Below, one piece after another: positions 1-5,760 of a stretch of DNA of 5,760 nt. A program made the position numbers and the translations under genes. The DNA is taken from assembly GCA_017302775.1 (NCBI GenBank), contig JAFLDC010000192.1, positions 1 to 5,760 on the forward strand, written 5' to 3'. The DNA comes from Sphingomonadales bacterium (GTDB lineage: Bacteria; Pseudomonadota; Alphaproteobacteria; Sphingomonadales; Sphingomonadaceae). Under the pieces are notes generated by a model. That model searched no databases, had not been told where the DNA came from, and was given only the letters and a program-made list of their open reading frames with translations. The stretch's first letter is position 1; every line of letters starts with the position of its first letter.

Positions 1-393
1 AAATGGTTCATCGACAAGGCGACCGACTATGCCAAGAACCGCTCAGTCTTCGCCCGGCCGATTGGCCAGAATCAAGGCGTCCAGTTTCCGATAGCACGCT
101 GTTATGCGCAAATGCGGGCTGCCGAACTGATGGTGCACCACGCCGCGCAGGTTTACGATCAGGGGGGCAACCCGGGCGAAGAAGCCAACATGGCGAAGCT
201 GCTGGCGAGCGAGGCCAGCTGGGCTGCGGCCGACATGTGCGTGCAGACCCACGGCGGCTTCGGCTTTGCTGAGGAATACGATGTCGAACGCAAGTTCCGT
301 GAAGCGCGGCTTTACACGGTTGCGCCGATCAGTACCAATCTGATCCTGTCATATCTGGCCGAGCACGTTCTGGGCTTGCCGCGTTCTTACTGA
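1..393 (+). CDS. Acyl-CoA dehydrogenase, C-terminal part (5' end outside window)
   Basis: The reading frame is open from base 1 to the TGA at 391-393 and gives the last 130 residues of a protein that would normally be about 380-400 long. Such flavoenzymes use FAD to put an alpha-beta double bond into an acyl-CoA thioester and pass the electrons to electron transfer flavoprotein. Visible family marks are the RSVFARPIGQNQGVQFPIA stretch (residues 14-32, the R-x-x-F-x-x-P-I-x-x-x-Q signature of the C-terminal helical domain), the FAD-contacting QTHGGFGFAEEY near residues 83-94, and a C-terminal EHVLGLPRSY. At the place where medium-chain enzymes carry the catalytic Glu (Y-E-G-T), this protein has A-P-I-S. 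The base may therefore lie on an earlier helix, as in isovaleryl-CoA dehydrogenase, but that region is outside the window. Family assignment is secure; substrate is not predictable. It is convergent with the next gene and not part of the formate operon. Confidence 0.93.
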   Translation, partial: KWFIDKATDYAKNRSVFARPIGQNQGVQFPIARCYAQMRAAELMVHHAAQVYDQGGNPGEEANMAKLLASEASWAAADMCVQTHGGFGFAEEYDVERKFREARLYTVAPISTNLILSYLAEHVLGLPRSY

Positions 394-396
394 AGG

Positions 397-906
397 CTAC
401 CAGATCCTGACGATGGGTTTGGCCAGCCCGGTGTGTTTGCCCGGCGTTGGCTGCAGGGCGAATGTGCCGCTGCGCTTGTCCCAGGCAAATTCACCCGGGC
501 AGGCCTCTGCACCAAACCCGCCGCATTGGCTGCCATGGAAATCGAACACGAAAACGGTGCGCCCCTGCCGCTTGACGATGGTGACCTCGCGCATCTGGCG
601 ATCGAACACCAGCCGCGGGAGGCCTTTGGCACTGCCCAGCCATAGCTGGTAACGGCATCCGCCCGTTCCGCACCAGGCGGAACCCAGCGGGCTGAAATTG
701 ATTTGCCAATCGTCGATGCCGTCCGAATTGATGTCGACCGGAACGATCGCATCCCGGATTTCGCGGTCCGTTACCGGCTGAAAGCCTTTGCGAAGCTCGC
801 GCTTCAGTGATTTGACGAGCGGGGCCTTGGGATCGCCTGTTGCGGCAGTGACAGCGCCCGGCAAACTCAGCGACAGTGCTATCAGTGCGAGGGGCATGAT
901 TTTCAT
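397..906 (-). CDS. Small exported protein of unknown function with a Ca-loop-like motif
   Basis: I do not recognise a named family. The 169-residue product begins MKIMPLALIALSLSLPGAVTA, a short signal peptide with likely cleavage after VTA near residue 21, so it is predicted to be periplasmic or secreted. The mature part has an acidic D-I-N-S-D-G-I-D-D loop at residues 58-66 that resembles the calcium loops of EF-hand or FG-GAP-type repeats. It also has four cysteines: a C-G-T-G-G-C pair at 79 and 84, and a second pair at 128 and 136, which could form disulfides after export. Similar C-G-T-G-G-C secreted proteins occur in sphingomonads, from general memory. The start is uncertain. ATG at 906 gives the best signal peptide, but a GAGG at 908-911 is only 1 base away and is better spaced (10 bases) for the ATG at 897; ATG 924 and TTG 939 are also in frame. 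It lies 50 bases after fdsD and may be transcribed with it, although nothing links it to formate metabolism. Confidence 0.8.
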   Translation of the reverse strand: MKIMPLALIALSLSLPGAVTAATGDPKAPLVKSLKRELRKGFQPVTDREIRDAIVPVDINSDGIDDWQINFSPLGSAWCGTGGCRYQLWLGSAKGLPRLVFDRQMREVTIVKRQGRTVFVFDFHGSQCGGFGAEACPGEFAWDKRSGTFALQPTPGKHTGLAKPIVRIW

Positions 907-956
907 GCCTCGGCGATACCGCATGGAACGGCAGACCAATTGGACAGACGCGACAG
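907..956. other. Intergenic gap between fdsD and the exported protein gene
   Basis: This 50-base gap is the only non-coding stretch of note in the window. Apart from the GAGG at 908-911 I see no convincing promoter boxes on the minus strand, no strong hairpin and no T-run to end the formate operon. It therefore gives no evidence of a transcription boundary between fdsD and the downstream gene. If the upstream in-frame starts at 924 or 939 were used, the gap would be shorter still. Confidence 0.5.
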
Positions 957-1160
957 TCAGCCCTTGGCGAGCTGACTGACGGCGGCACGCGCAATCGGAT
1001 CAAGACCGGCAAGCCCCCCCGATACAATCGCGGACTTCATCCGGGGATCCCAGTAATCCCGCAGGTGTTGCACAGTCATCTCGATCGCCGCGGCCTCGCC
1101 ATGCGCGGCAAGGTTCCGGGCGATCTGATTGGCCATATAGGTCAGCCGATCAAGCTCCAT
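957..1160 (-). CDS. fdsD: Formate dehydrogenase delta subunit FdsD
   Basis: The 67-residue product is the small accessory subunit of NAD-dependent, molybdenum formate dehydrogenases. It is cytoplasmic and associates with the FdsGBA enzyme; its exact role is not settled. Family marks are the M-A-N-Q-I-A segment at residues 9-14, the Y-W-D-P-R-M motif at residues 36-41, and the G-L-D-P-I-A-R-A-A-V-S-Q-L tail. Length is typical for the family (about 65-80). The ATG at 1160 was chosen over an in-frame start at 1232 because the upstream extension lies wholly inside fdsA, the chosen start begins the conserved region, and a GGAG at 1169-1172 sits 8 bases before it. The start overlaps the fdsA stop by one base (TGATG), which suggests translational coupling. 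A run of seven G on the coding strand (1014-1020) encodes S-G-G in the middle of the protein. Confidence 0.92.
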   Translation of the reverse strand: MELDRLTYMANQIARNLAAHGEAAAIEMTVQHLRDYWDPRMKSAIVSGGLAGLDPIARAAVSQLAKG

Positions 1161-3967
1161 CACCCTTGCTCCGCCGGCAGGCGCGCGATGCGGCGGCTCC
1201 TCTCGGACCACGAGGCATAGGTTTCCTGCCACTCAGTCGGGCCGTTGCTTGGCGTTACCTGCACGGCCGTCACCTTGTATTCCGGGCAGTTTGTTGCCCA
1301 ATCCGAAAACTCGGTCGTGACGACATTGGCCTGCGTCGCCGGGTGATGGAAGGTCGTGTAAACCACCCCCGGCGCGACACGGTCGGTCACGTCCGCACGC
1401 AGGGTCGTCTCGCCGGTGCGGCTCGCCAGGCGGATCCAGTCACCCGATTTGATCCCGCGATTTTCAGCGTCAGTGGGATGAATTTCCAGGAGGTCTTGTT
1501 CATGCCAGATATTGTTCGCCGTCCGCCGGGTCTGCGCCCCGACATTATACTGGCTGAGCACGCGCCCGGTGGTCAGCAACAACGGAAAGCGTGGACCCGT
1601 ACGCTCGTCTGTCGGCACATAGTCCGTCACCATGAACTTGCCTTTGCCGCGCACGAAACCGTCGACGTGCATGATCGGACTTCCATCCGGCGCGGCAGCG
1701 TTCACCGGCCACTGGAGCGAGCCATGTTGATCGAGGCGATCGAATGAAACACCGGCGAAACTGGGGGTAAGCCGCGCAATCTCGTCCATGATTTCCGATG
1801 GGTGCGTATAGTTCCAATCCAGCCCGATCGCGCGCGCCAGTTGCTGCGTCACCTGCCAGTCAGCATAACCGGCAGCAGGCTCCATAACCTTGCGTACCAG
1901 CTGAATGCGCCGTTCGGCATTGGTGAAAGTGCCGTCCTTCTCCAGAAAGGTGGAACCGGGCAGGAATACATGCGCATAGTTGGCGGTTTCGTTGAGGAAC
2001 AGGTCATGGACTATCACGCAGTCCATCGCCTTGAGGCCGGCCGCGACGTGATGCGTATTGGGATCGGATTGCAGGATATCTTCACCCTGAATGTAAATCG
2101 CGCGGAATGAGCCGTCGAGCGCCGCGTCAAGCATGTTGGGAATGCGCAGGCCCGGTTCCGGGTCAAGCCGAACGCCCCATTCCTCCTCAAACTGCGCCCG
2201 CACCTCGCCGCCGGAGATATGGCGATATCCCGGCAGTTCGTGCGGAAAACTGCCCATGTCGCAGCTTCCCTGAACATTGTTCTGGCCGCGCAGGGGATTG
2301 ACGCCAACCCCGGTGCGACCGACGTTCCCGGTAGCCATGGCGAGGTTGGCGATGCTCATCACGGTGGAGCTGCCCTGGCTGTGCTCTGTCACCCCCAAGC
2401 CATAGTAAATCGCACCGTTGCCACCGGTGGCATAGAGCCGGGCGGCAGCGCGCAATTCGGCAGCGGGCACCCGGGTAACGGGCTCAAGCCGTTCCGGGCT
2501 GTGCCGATCGTCGGAAACGAACCGCGCCCAGTCCTGATATTCATCCCAATCGCAACGTTCGCGGATGAACGCTTCGGCGGCCAGCCCTTCGGTGACGATG
2601 ACATGGGCCATCGCCGTCAGCACCGCGACGTTGGTGCCGGGCTGCAGCGCCAGATGATGCGCCGCCTCGATATGGGGGGAGCGAACCAGATCGATCCTTC
2701 GCGGATCAATCACAATCAACTTGGCCCCCTGGCGCAGACGCCGCTTGAGCCGACTGGCGAAGACCGGATGACCGTCAGTCGGGTTTGCACCGATTACCAT
2801 GACCACGTCAGCGTTCATCACGCTGTCGAAGTCTTGCGTTCCGGCGCTGGTGCCGAACGTCTTGGACAGGCCGTAGCCCGTCGGGGAATGGCAAACCCGC
2901 GCGCAGGTATCAACGTTGTTGCTGCCAAAGCCTGCGCGGACCAGCTTCTGCACCAGCCAGACCTCCTCGTTGGTGCAGCGGCTCGACGTTATCCCGCCAA
3001 GGGCTCCAGCGCCGTACTGTGCCTTGATCGCAGTTAGCCGATCGCCGGCGAAGCGCAGCGCCTCTTCCCAACTTGCTTCGCGCCATGGCTCGTCAACGCT
3101 TTCGCGGATCATCGGCGTGGTTATACGGTCCTTGTGCTGGGCGTAGCCCCAGGCGAACCGGCCCTTGACGCAAGAATGCCCGCGATTGGCCTTGCCATCC
3201 TTCCATGGCACCATGCGGACCAGCTGTTCACCCTTCATTTCCGCACGGAAGGTGCAGCCGACCCCGCAATAAGCGCAGGTTGTGACAACGGCGCGTTCGG
3301 GCTTGCCGATCTCCTTGATCGCCTTTTCCTGCAAGGTCGCCGTCGGGCAGGCCTGAACGCAGGCCCCGCAACTCACGCATTCGCTGGACAGAAAGCTGTC
3401 AGCAGCCTGTCCCGCGCTGACAGCCGATCCGAAGCCGCGCCCGGCGATGGTGAGCGCCAGCGTGCCCTGCACCTCATCGCAGGCGCGTACGCAGCGTGAA
3501 CAGGCGATACACTTGCTGGGGTCAAAATCGAAATAGGGGTTCGATGCATCGACCGCGAGGCCAAGGTGGTTGGCGCCGCCATAGCCATAGCGCACGTCAC
3601 GCAAACCTACCTCCGCGGCCGTGTCCTGCAACTCGCAATCGTTGTTGGCACTGCAGGTCAGGCAATCAAGCGGATGGTCGGAGATGTAGAGTTCCATCAC
3701 GCCCTTGCGCAGACGGACAGGTGTGGTGCAGCTGGCCGGGGTTCCCCGCATCCCGTCCACTTCGACCAGGCACATCCGGCATGATCCGAATGCCTTGACG
3801 CTGTCGGTCGCGCACAGGCTCGGGATGGAACCCCCGCAAACCGCCGCTGCCCGCATCACGCTGGTCCCGGCGGGGACCGTTACCCGACGCCCATCGATGG
3901 TGAGGCTGACATGGGAGTCCGACTGCACGGCGGGCGTGCCGTAATCAGCCTGCGGTTCATAGCCCAT
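1160..3967 (-). CDS. fdsA: NAD-dependent formate dehydrogenase alpha subunit, molybdenum catalytic subunit
   Basis: This 935-residue cytoplasmic subunit oxidises formate to CO2 at a bis-MGD molybdenum centre and sends electrons to FdsB. Domains in order are as follows. A [2Fe-2S] domain has C52, C63, C66 and C80. A His-Cys3 cluster has H98, C102, C105 and C111. Two ferredoxin-type [4Fe-4S] clusters have C153/156/159/163 and C197/200/203/207. The molybdopterin oxidoreductase domain begins with a cluster at C231, C234, C238 and C266. The dinucleotide-binding domain covers about 795-905. The predicted Mo ligand is C359, followed by H360 in C-A-R-V-C-H, a Cys rather than selenocysteine enzyme. 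R560 in N-P-L-R-G-Q-N-N-V-Q-G corresponds to the formate-binding arginine; the 201-residue spacing equals that between C386 and R587 recalled for Rhodobacter capsulatus FdsA. ATG 3967 is supported by GGAGAAG and overlaps the upstream mobA-type gene by 11 bases. All cofactor residues look intact. Confidence 0.97.
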   Translation of the reverse strand: MGYEPQADYGTPAVQSDSHVSLTIDGRRVTVPAGTSVMRAAAVCGGSIPSLCATDSVKAFGSCRMCLVEVDGMRGTPASCTTPVRLRKGVMELYISDHPLDCLTCSANNDCELQDTAAEVGLRDVRYGYGGANHLGLAVDASNPYFDFDPSKCIACSRCVRACDEVQGTLALTIAGRGFGSAVSAGQAADSFLSSECVSCGACVQACPTATLQEKAIKEIGKPERAVVTTCAYCGVGCTFRAEMKGEQLVRMVPWKDGKANRGHSCVKGRFAWGYAQHKDRITTPMIRESVDEPWREASWEEALRFAGDRLTAIKAQYGAGALGGITSSRCTNEEVWLVQKLVRAGFGSNNVDTCARVCHSPTGYGLSKTFGTSAGTQDFDSVMNADVVMVIGANPTDGHPVFASRLKRRLRQGAKLIVIDPRRIDLVRSPHIEAAHHLALQPGTNVAVLTAMAHVIVTEGLAAEAFIRERCDWDEYQDWARFVSDDRHSPERLEPVTRVPAAELRAAARLYATGGNGAIYYGLGVTEHSQGSSTVMSIANLAMATGNVGRTGVGVNPLRGQNNVQGSCDMGSFPHELPGYRHISGGEVRAQFEEEWGVRLDPEPGLRIPNMLDAALDGSFRAIYIQGEDILQSDPNTHHVAAGLKAMDCVIVHDLFLNETANYAHVFLPGSTFLEKDGTFTNAERRIQLVRKVMEPAAGYADWQVTQQLARAIGLDWNYTHPSEIMDEIARLTPSFAGVSFDRLDQHGSLQWPVNAAAPDGSPIMHVDGFVRGKGKFMVTDYVPTDERTGPRFPLLLTTGRVLSQYNVGAQTRRTANNIWHEQDLLEIHPTDAENRGIKSGDWIRLASRTGETTLRADVTDRVAPGVVYTTFHHPATQANVVTTEFSDWATNCPEYKVTAVQVTPSNGPTEWQETYASWSERSRRIARLPAEQG
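1169..1172 (-). promoter_or_regulatory. Ribosome binding site of fdsD
   Basis: A GGAG lies 8 bases before the ATG at 1160 and inside the last codons of fdsA; an AAGGG at 1163-1167 is closer. This supports the short 67-residue FdsD start rather than the longer in-frame alternative. Confidence 0.6.
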
Positions 3968-4487
3968 GGCGCTTCTCCGCTGCAGCCAGATCGGCCGGCG
4001 TGTTGATGTTGATGGTCGGTTGGAGCGTTTCTACTGCCCGGGCGCAGATCGCTTCGGCAAAAGCGCGCACCGAATGGCGGCCGTCGCCATGCAAGATCAT
4101 TTCCAGCTGCCTGATCGCGCTCACCGGCCACAACCCAACCACTGGCTGATCGACGAGATATGCGGGCGCTGGCGTGAGCAACTCTGGCAAATTCTCCGGC
4201 AGGGCGATCGAGTCTACGCCGCAGGTCAGAACCAGTTCATAGCCCTCATCCCGGGCGTCGTAGAGTGCTGCCGCCAACCCGCCGAGTGGTCCCATTCCGG
4301 CGCGCGGGCGATCGGGCAGGGTCGGGGCTGGGGCCTGCTTACGGCCAACGACCACGACCTTCTCACACCATCCGGCAAGCCGATCCACTGCCCGGACCAG
4401 CAACGTTTCGCCTGCCAATTCGGCGAGCGCCTTGTCGCTGCCGAAACGGGTGGACTTGCCCCCGGCAAGAACCGCGCCCAGGATCAT
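3957..4487 (-). CDS. mobA: Molybdenum cofactor guanylyltransferase, MobA type
   Basis: This enzyme transfers GMP from GTP to Mo-molybdopterin to give the guanine dinucleotide cofactor (MGD) used by DMSO-reductase-family enzymes such as FdsA. The 176-residue cytoplasmic protein has the nucleotidyltransferase fold marks: the N-terminal L-A-G-G-K-S-T-R-F-G loop (residues 7-16) with D18-K19-A-L, G-P-L-G-G at 66-70, a metal-type Asp at D92 in C-G-V-D-S, and the C-terminal N-I-N-T-P at 160-164 that is typical of MobA. It is a little shorter than E. coli MobA (about 194). A related enzyme, MocA, uses CTP and is of similar fold, but the context of a bis-MGD enzyme and the N-I-N-T-P ending favour MobA. 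ATG 4487 was chosen over an in-frame start at 4583 because it begins the conserved loop and has a GGAAG 7 bases upstream. It overlaps the fdsB stop by four bases (ATGA). Confidence 0.9.
   Translation of the reverse strand: MILGAVLAGGKSTRFGSDKALAELAGETLLVRAVDRLAGWCEKVVVVGRKQAPAPTLPDRPRAGMGPLGGLAAALYDARDEGYELVLTCGVDSIALPENLPELLTPAPAYLVDQPVVGLWPVSAIRQLEMILHGDGRHSVRAFAEAICARAVETLQPTININTPADLAAAEKRHGL
3972..3978 (-). promoter_or_regulatory. Ribosome binding site of fdsA
   Basis: GGAGAAG lies upstream of ATG 3967, with 7 bases between its GGAG and the start codon. It is embedded in the codons for the penultimate residues (A-E-K-R) of the MobA-like protein, so ribosomes finishing that gene pass over it. 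It fixes the fdsA start. Confidence 0.7.
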
Positions 4488-5760
4488 CCGAAATCTTCCG
4501 GCCAGTGTTTCAAGGCACTTCGCACCGGGTAGGGCGTGAACCCGCCAAGCGCACACAGCGATCCGAACTGCATTGTCTCGCACAGGTCTTCCAGCAGTTG
4601 CAGCTCCTCGGCCCGGCTGCGCGTCGTCTTGCGCGCATTGTGCATCTGCGGCAGCGCCGCGACCGCGTCGGTCTGGTCCGGATCACCTGCACAGAGCCGG
4701 TCGATAAGCTCGGCCCCGCGGGTTGAGCCGATCCGGCAGGGTGTGCATTTGCCGCAGCTTTCAGCCGTGCAGAACGCAAATGCAAAACGCGCCATGGCGC
4801 TCATATCCACCCTATCGTCAAACACCGTAATGCCGCCATGGCCGATCAGGGCATCAGCGCCGGCAAAGGCCTCGTAATCGAATGGCAGGTGGAACTGGCT
4901 GGGGTGAACATAGGCTCCCAGCGGCCCGCCGACCTGCACCGCCTTGACCGGACGTCCGGATGCCGTCCCGCCACCAATATCGTTGACCAGTTCATTCAGG
5001 GTGATGCCGAATGCGGTTTCGTACAATCCGCCATGCCGGACGTTGCCGGCAAGCTGGATTGGCATGGTTCCCCTGGAGCGATCGACCCCCAGGCTTGCGT
5101 AAAGCGCAGCGCCGCCGTCGCTGATCACGTGCGGAACGGCAGCAAGGGTCAACACGTTGTTGACCACCGTCGGGCACCCGAACAACCCCTGGAGTGCCGG
5201 CAGCGGCGGCTTGGCCCGTACTTCGCCGCGTTTGCCTTCAATCGAGTTGAGCAGCGACGTTTCCTCGCCGCAGACATAGGCACCGGCGCCGACCCGCACT
5301 TCGACCTGGAACGGCGCCAGTCGCTCGGCGGCGAGGGCGATTGCCGCGTTCAGCTTGGCAATGGCACGCGGATATTCGCTGCGGACGTAGATGTAGCCCC
5401 GCGAAGCATTCACCGCATGGGCAGCGATGGCCATACCTTCAAGCAATTGGAAGGGATCGCCTTCCATCAACATCCGGTCGGCAAAAGTTCCGCTGTCGCC
5501 TTCGTCGGCATTGCAGACGATGTATTTGACCGGGCCCGGTGCCTCCAGAACCGTTCGCCATTTGATACCGGCCGGAAAACCCGCGCCACCGCGCCCGCGC
5601 AGTCCCGATGCCAGCACCTCGGCCACGACCTCGGCGGGCGGCATGGAGCGCGCTCGCACCAGCCCTTGCCACCCGCCGTGGGCCGAAAAATCATCCAGGC
5701 TGAGCGGCCGGGTTTTACCGGCGCGCGCGAAGCTCAGCCGATGCTGGCTGGCAATCCAGG
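4484..5760 (-). CDS. fdsB: NAD-dependent formate dehydrogenase beta subunit, FMN and NAD binding (N-terminus outside window)
   Basis: This subunit, a relative of NuoF of complex I, takes electrons from FdsA and reduces NAD+ through FMN. The frame is open to the right edge and gives 424 C-terminal residues. Full FdsB proteins are about 500-520 long with an N-terminal thioredoxin-like domain, so roughly 80-100 residues are missing. Visible marks, numbered from the first complete codon, are the FMN-binding G-R-G-G-A-G-F-P-A-G-I-K-W near 55-67, the N-A-D-E-G-D-S-G-T-F nucleotide site near 83-92, C-G-E-E-T-S near 163-168, and the [4Fe-4S] ligands C335, C338, C341 (E-S-C-G-K-C-T-P-C) and C402 (G-S-L-C-A-L-G-G). 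It ends P-E-D-F-G, as is usual for the family. The GTG at 5659 is internal and not the start: conserved sequence (Q-H-R-L-S-F-A-R and L-S-L-D-D-F) continues upstream of it to the edge. fdsG is expected further upstream. Confidence 0.96.
   Translation of the reverse strand, partial: WIASQHRLSFARAGKTRPLSLDDFSAHGGWQGLVRARSMPPAEVVAEVLASGLRGRGGAGFPAGIKWRTVLEAPGPVKYIVCNADEGDSGTFADRMLMEGDPFQLLEGMAIAAHAVNASRGYIYVRSEYPRAIAKLNAAIALAAERLAPFQVEVRVGAGAYVCGEETSLLNSIEGKRGEVRAKPPLPALQGLFGCPTVVNNVLTLAAVPHVISDGGAALYASLGVDRSRGTMPIQLAGNVRHGGLYETAFGITLNELVNDIGGGTASGRPVKAVQVGGPLGAYVHPSQFHLPFDYEAFAGADALIGHGGITVFDDRVDMSAMARFAFAFCTAESCGKCTPCRIGSTRGAELIDRLCAGDPDQTDAVAALPQMHNARKTTRSRAEELQLLEDLCETMQFGSLCALGGFTPYPVRSALKHWPEDFG
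4494..4499 (-). promoter_or_regulatory. Ribosome binding site of mobA
   Basis: GGAAGA lies upstream of ATG 4487, with 7 bases between GGAAG and the start. It is formed by the codons for the E-D-F-G end of FdsB, a conserved protein ending, so the site is built into the coding sequence of the gene before. Confidence 0.55.

Noticed and set aside
940..946. TTGGACA resembling a -35 box on the plus strand
   Set aside because: There is no matching -10 box at the right spacing, and it would point antisense into fdsD with no gene on that strand to serve.
387..1027. Other minus-strand frames (387-752 and 491-1027) over the exported protein gene
   Set aside because: Their products are rich in Arg, Pro, Ser and Ala without domain marks. 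The frame at 397-906 has a signal peptide, paired cysteines and a proper stop.
1161..1232. Longer FdsD start at 1232
   Set aside because: The extra 24 residues would be encoded entirely inside fdsA, are not FdsD-like, and the ATG at 1160 has a well-placed GGAG.
2889..2893. Possible selenocysteine site at the Mo ligand of FdsA
   Set aside because: The codon at the ligand position encodes Cys (C359) with no in-frame TGA, so this is a Cys-type enzyme.
2219..3037. Long plus-strand open frame of 272 codons opposite fdsA
   Set aside because: It lies wholly antisense to a strongly conserved part of fdsA, has no recognisable domain, and is of a kind common opposite GC-rich genes.
4488..4583. Longer MobA start at 4583
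   Set aside because: The extra residues overlap conserved FdsB C-terminal codons and precede the usual MobA N-terminal loop; ATG 4487 has a ribosome binding site and the ATGA overlap.
5657..5659. GTG as the start of fdsB
   Set aside because: Conserved FdsB sequence continues in frame upstream of it to the window edge, so it is an internal valine.

Overview
The window is dense, GC-rich bacterial DNA with almost no non-coding sequence. Protein style suggests a proteobacterium, most likely an alphaproteobacterium. The soluble NAD-linked formate dehydrogenase and a sphingomonad-like small secreted protein point that way, but there is no rRNA or other marker, so the assignment is an inference.

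Layout: positions 1-393 (+) are the 3' end of an acyl-CoA dehydrogenase gene whose start lies left of the window. It converges, with a 3-base spacer, on a minus-strand gene for a small exported protein of unknown function (397-906). A gap of 50 bases (907-956) follows. Everything to its right is on the minus strand and is one compact formate dehydrogenase operon. In transcription order it reads fdsB (runs in from the right edge, 5760 to 4484), a mobA-type gene (4487-3957), fdsA (3967-1160) and fdsD (1160-957). Each junction overlaps, by 4, 11 and 1 bases respectively, and each downstream start has a ribosome binding site inside the preceding gene, so the four genes are probably translationally coupled.

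How the genes work together: FdsA oxidises formate to CO2 at a bis-MGD molybdenum centre and passes electrons along an iron-sulfur chain to FdsB, which carries FMN and reduces NAD+. FdsG, the usual third redox subunit, would be expected just beyond the right edge. FdsD is the small delta subunit. The MobA-like enzyme adds GMP to molybdopterin, the last nucleotide step in making the bis-MGD that FdsA needs, so enzyme and cofactor supply are encoded together.

The main departure from the classical fdsGBACD order is that mobA sits between fdsB and fdsA, and fdsC (the FdhD-type sulfurtransferase) is absent from between fdsA and fdsD. I found no RNA genes, mobile elements, CRISPR arrays or convincing terminators, and no sign of an undescribed system. 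This reads as a largely ordinary metabolic locus with an informative gene order.
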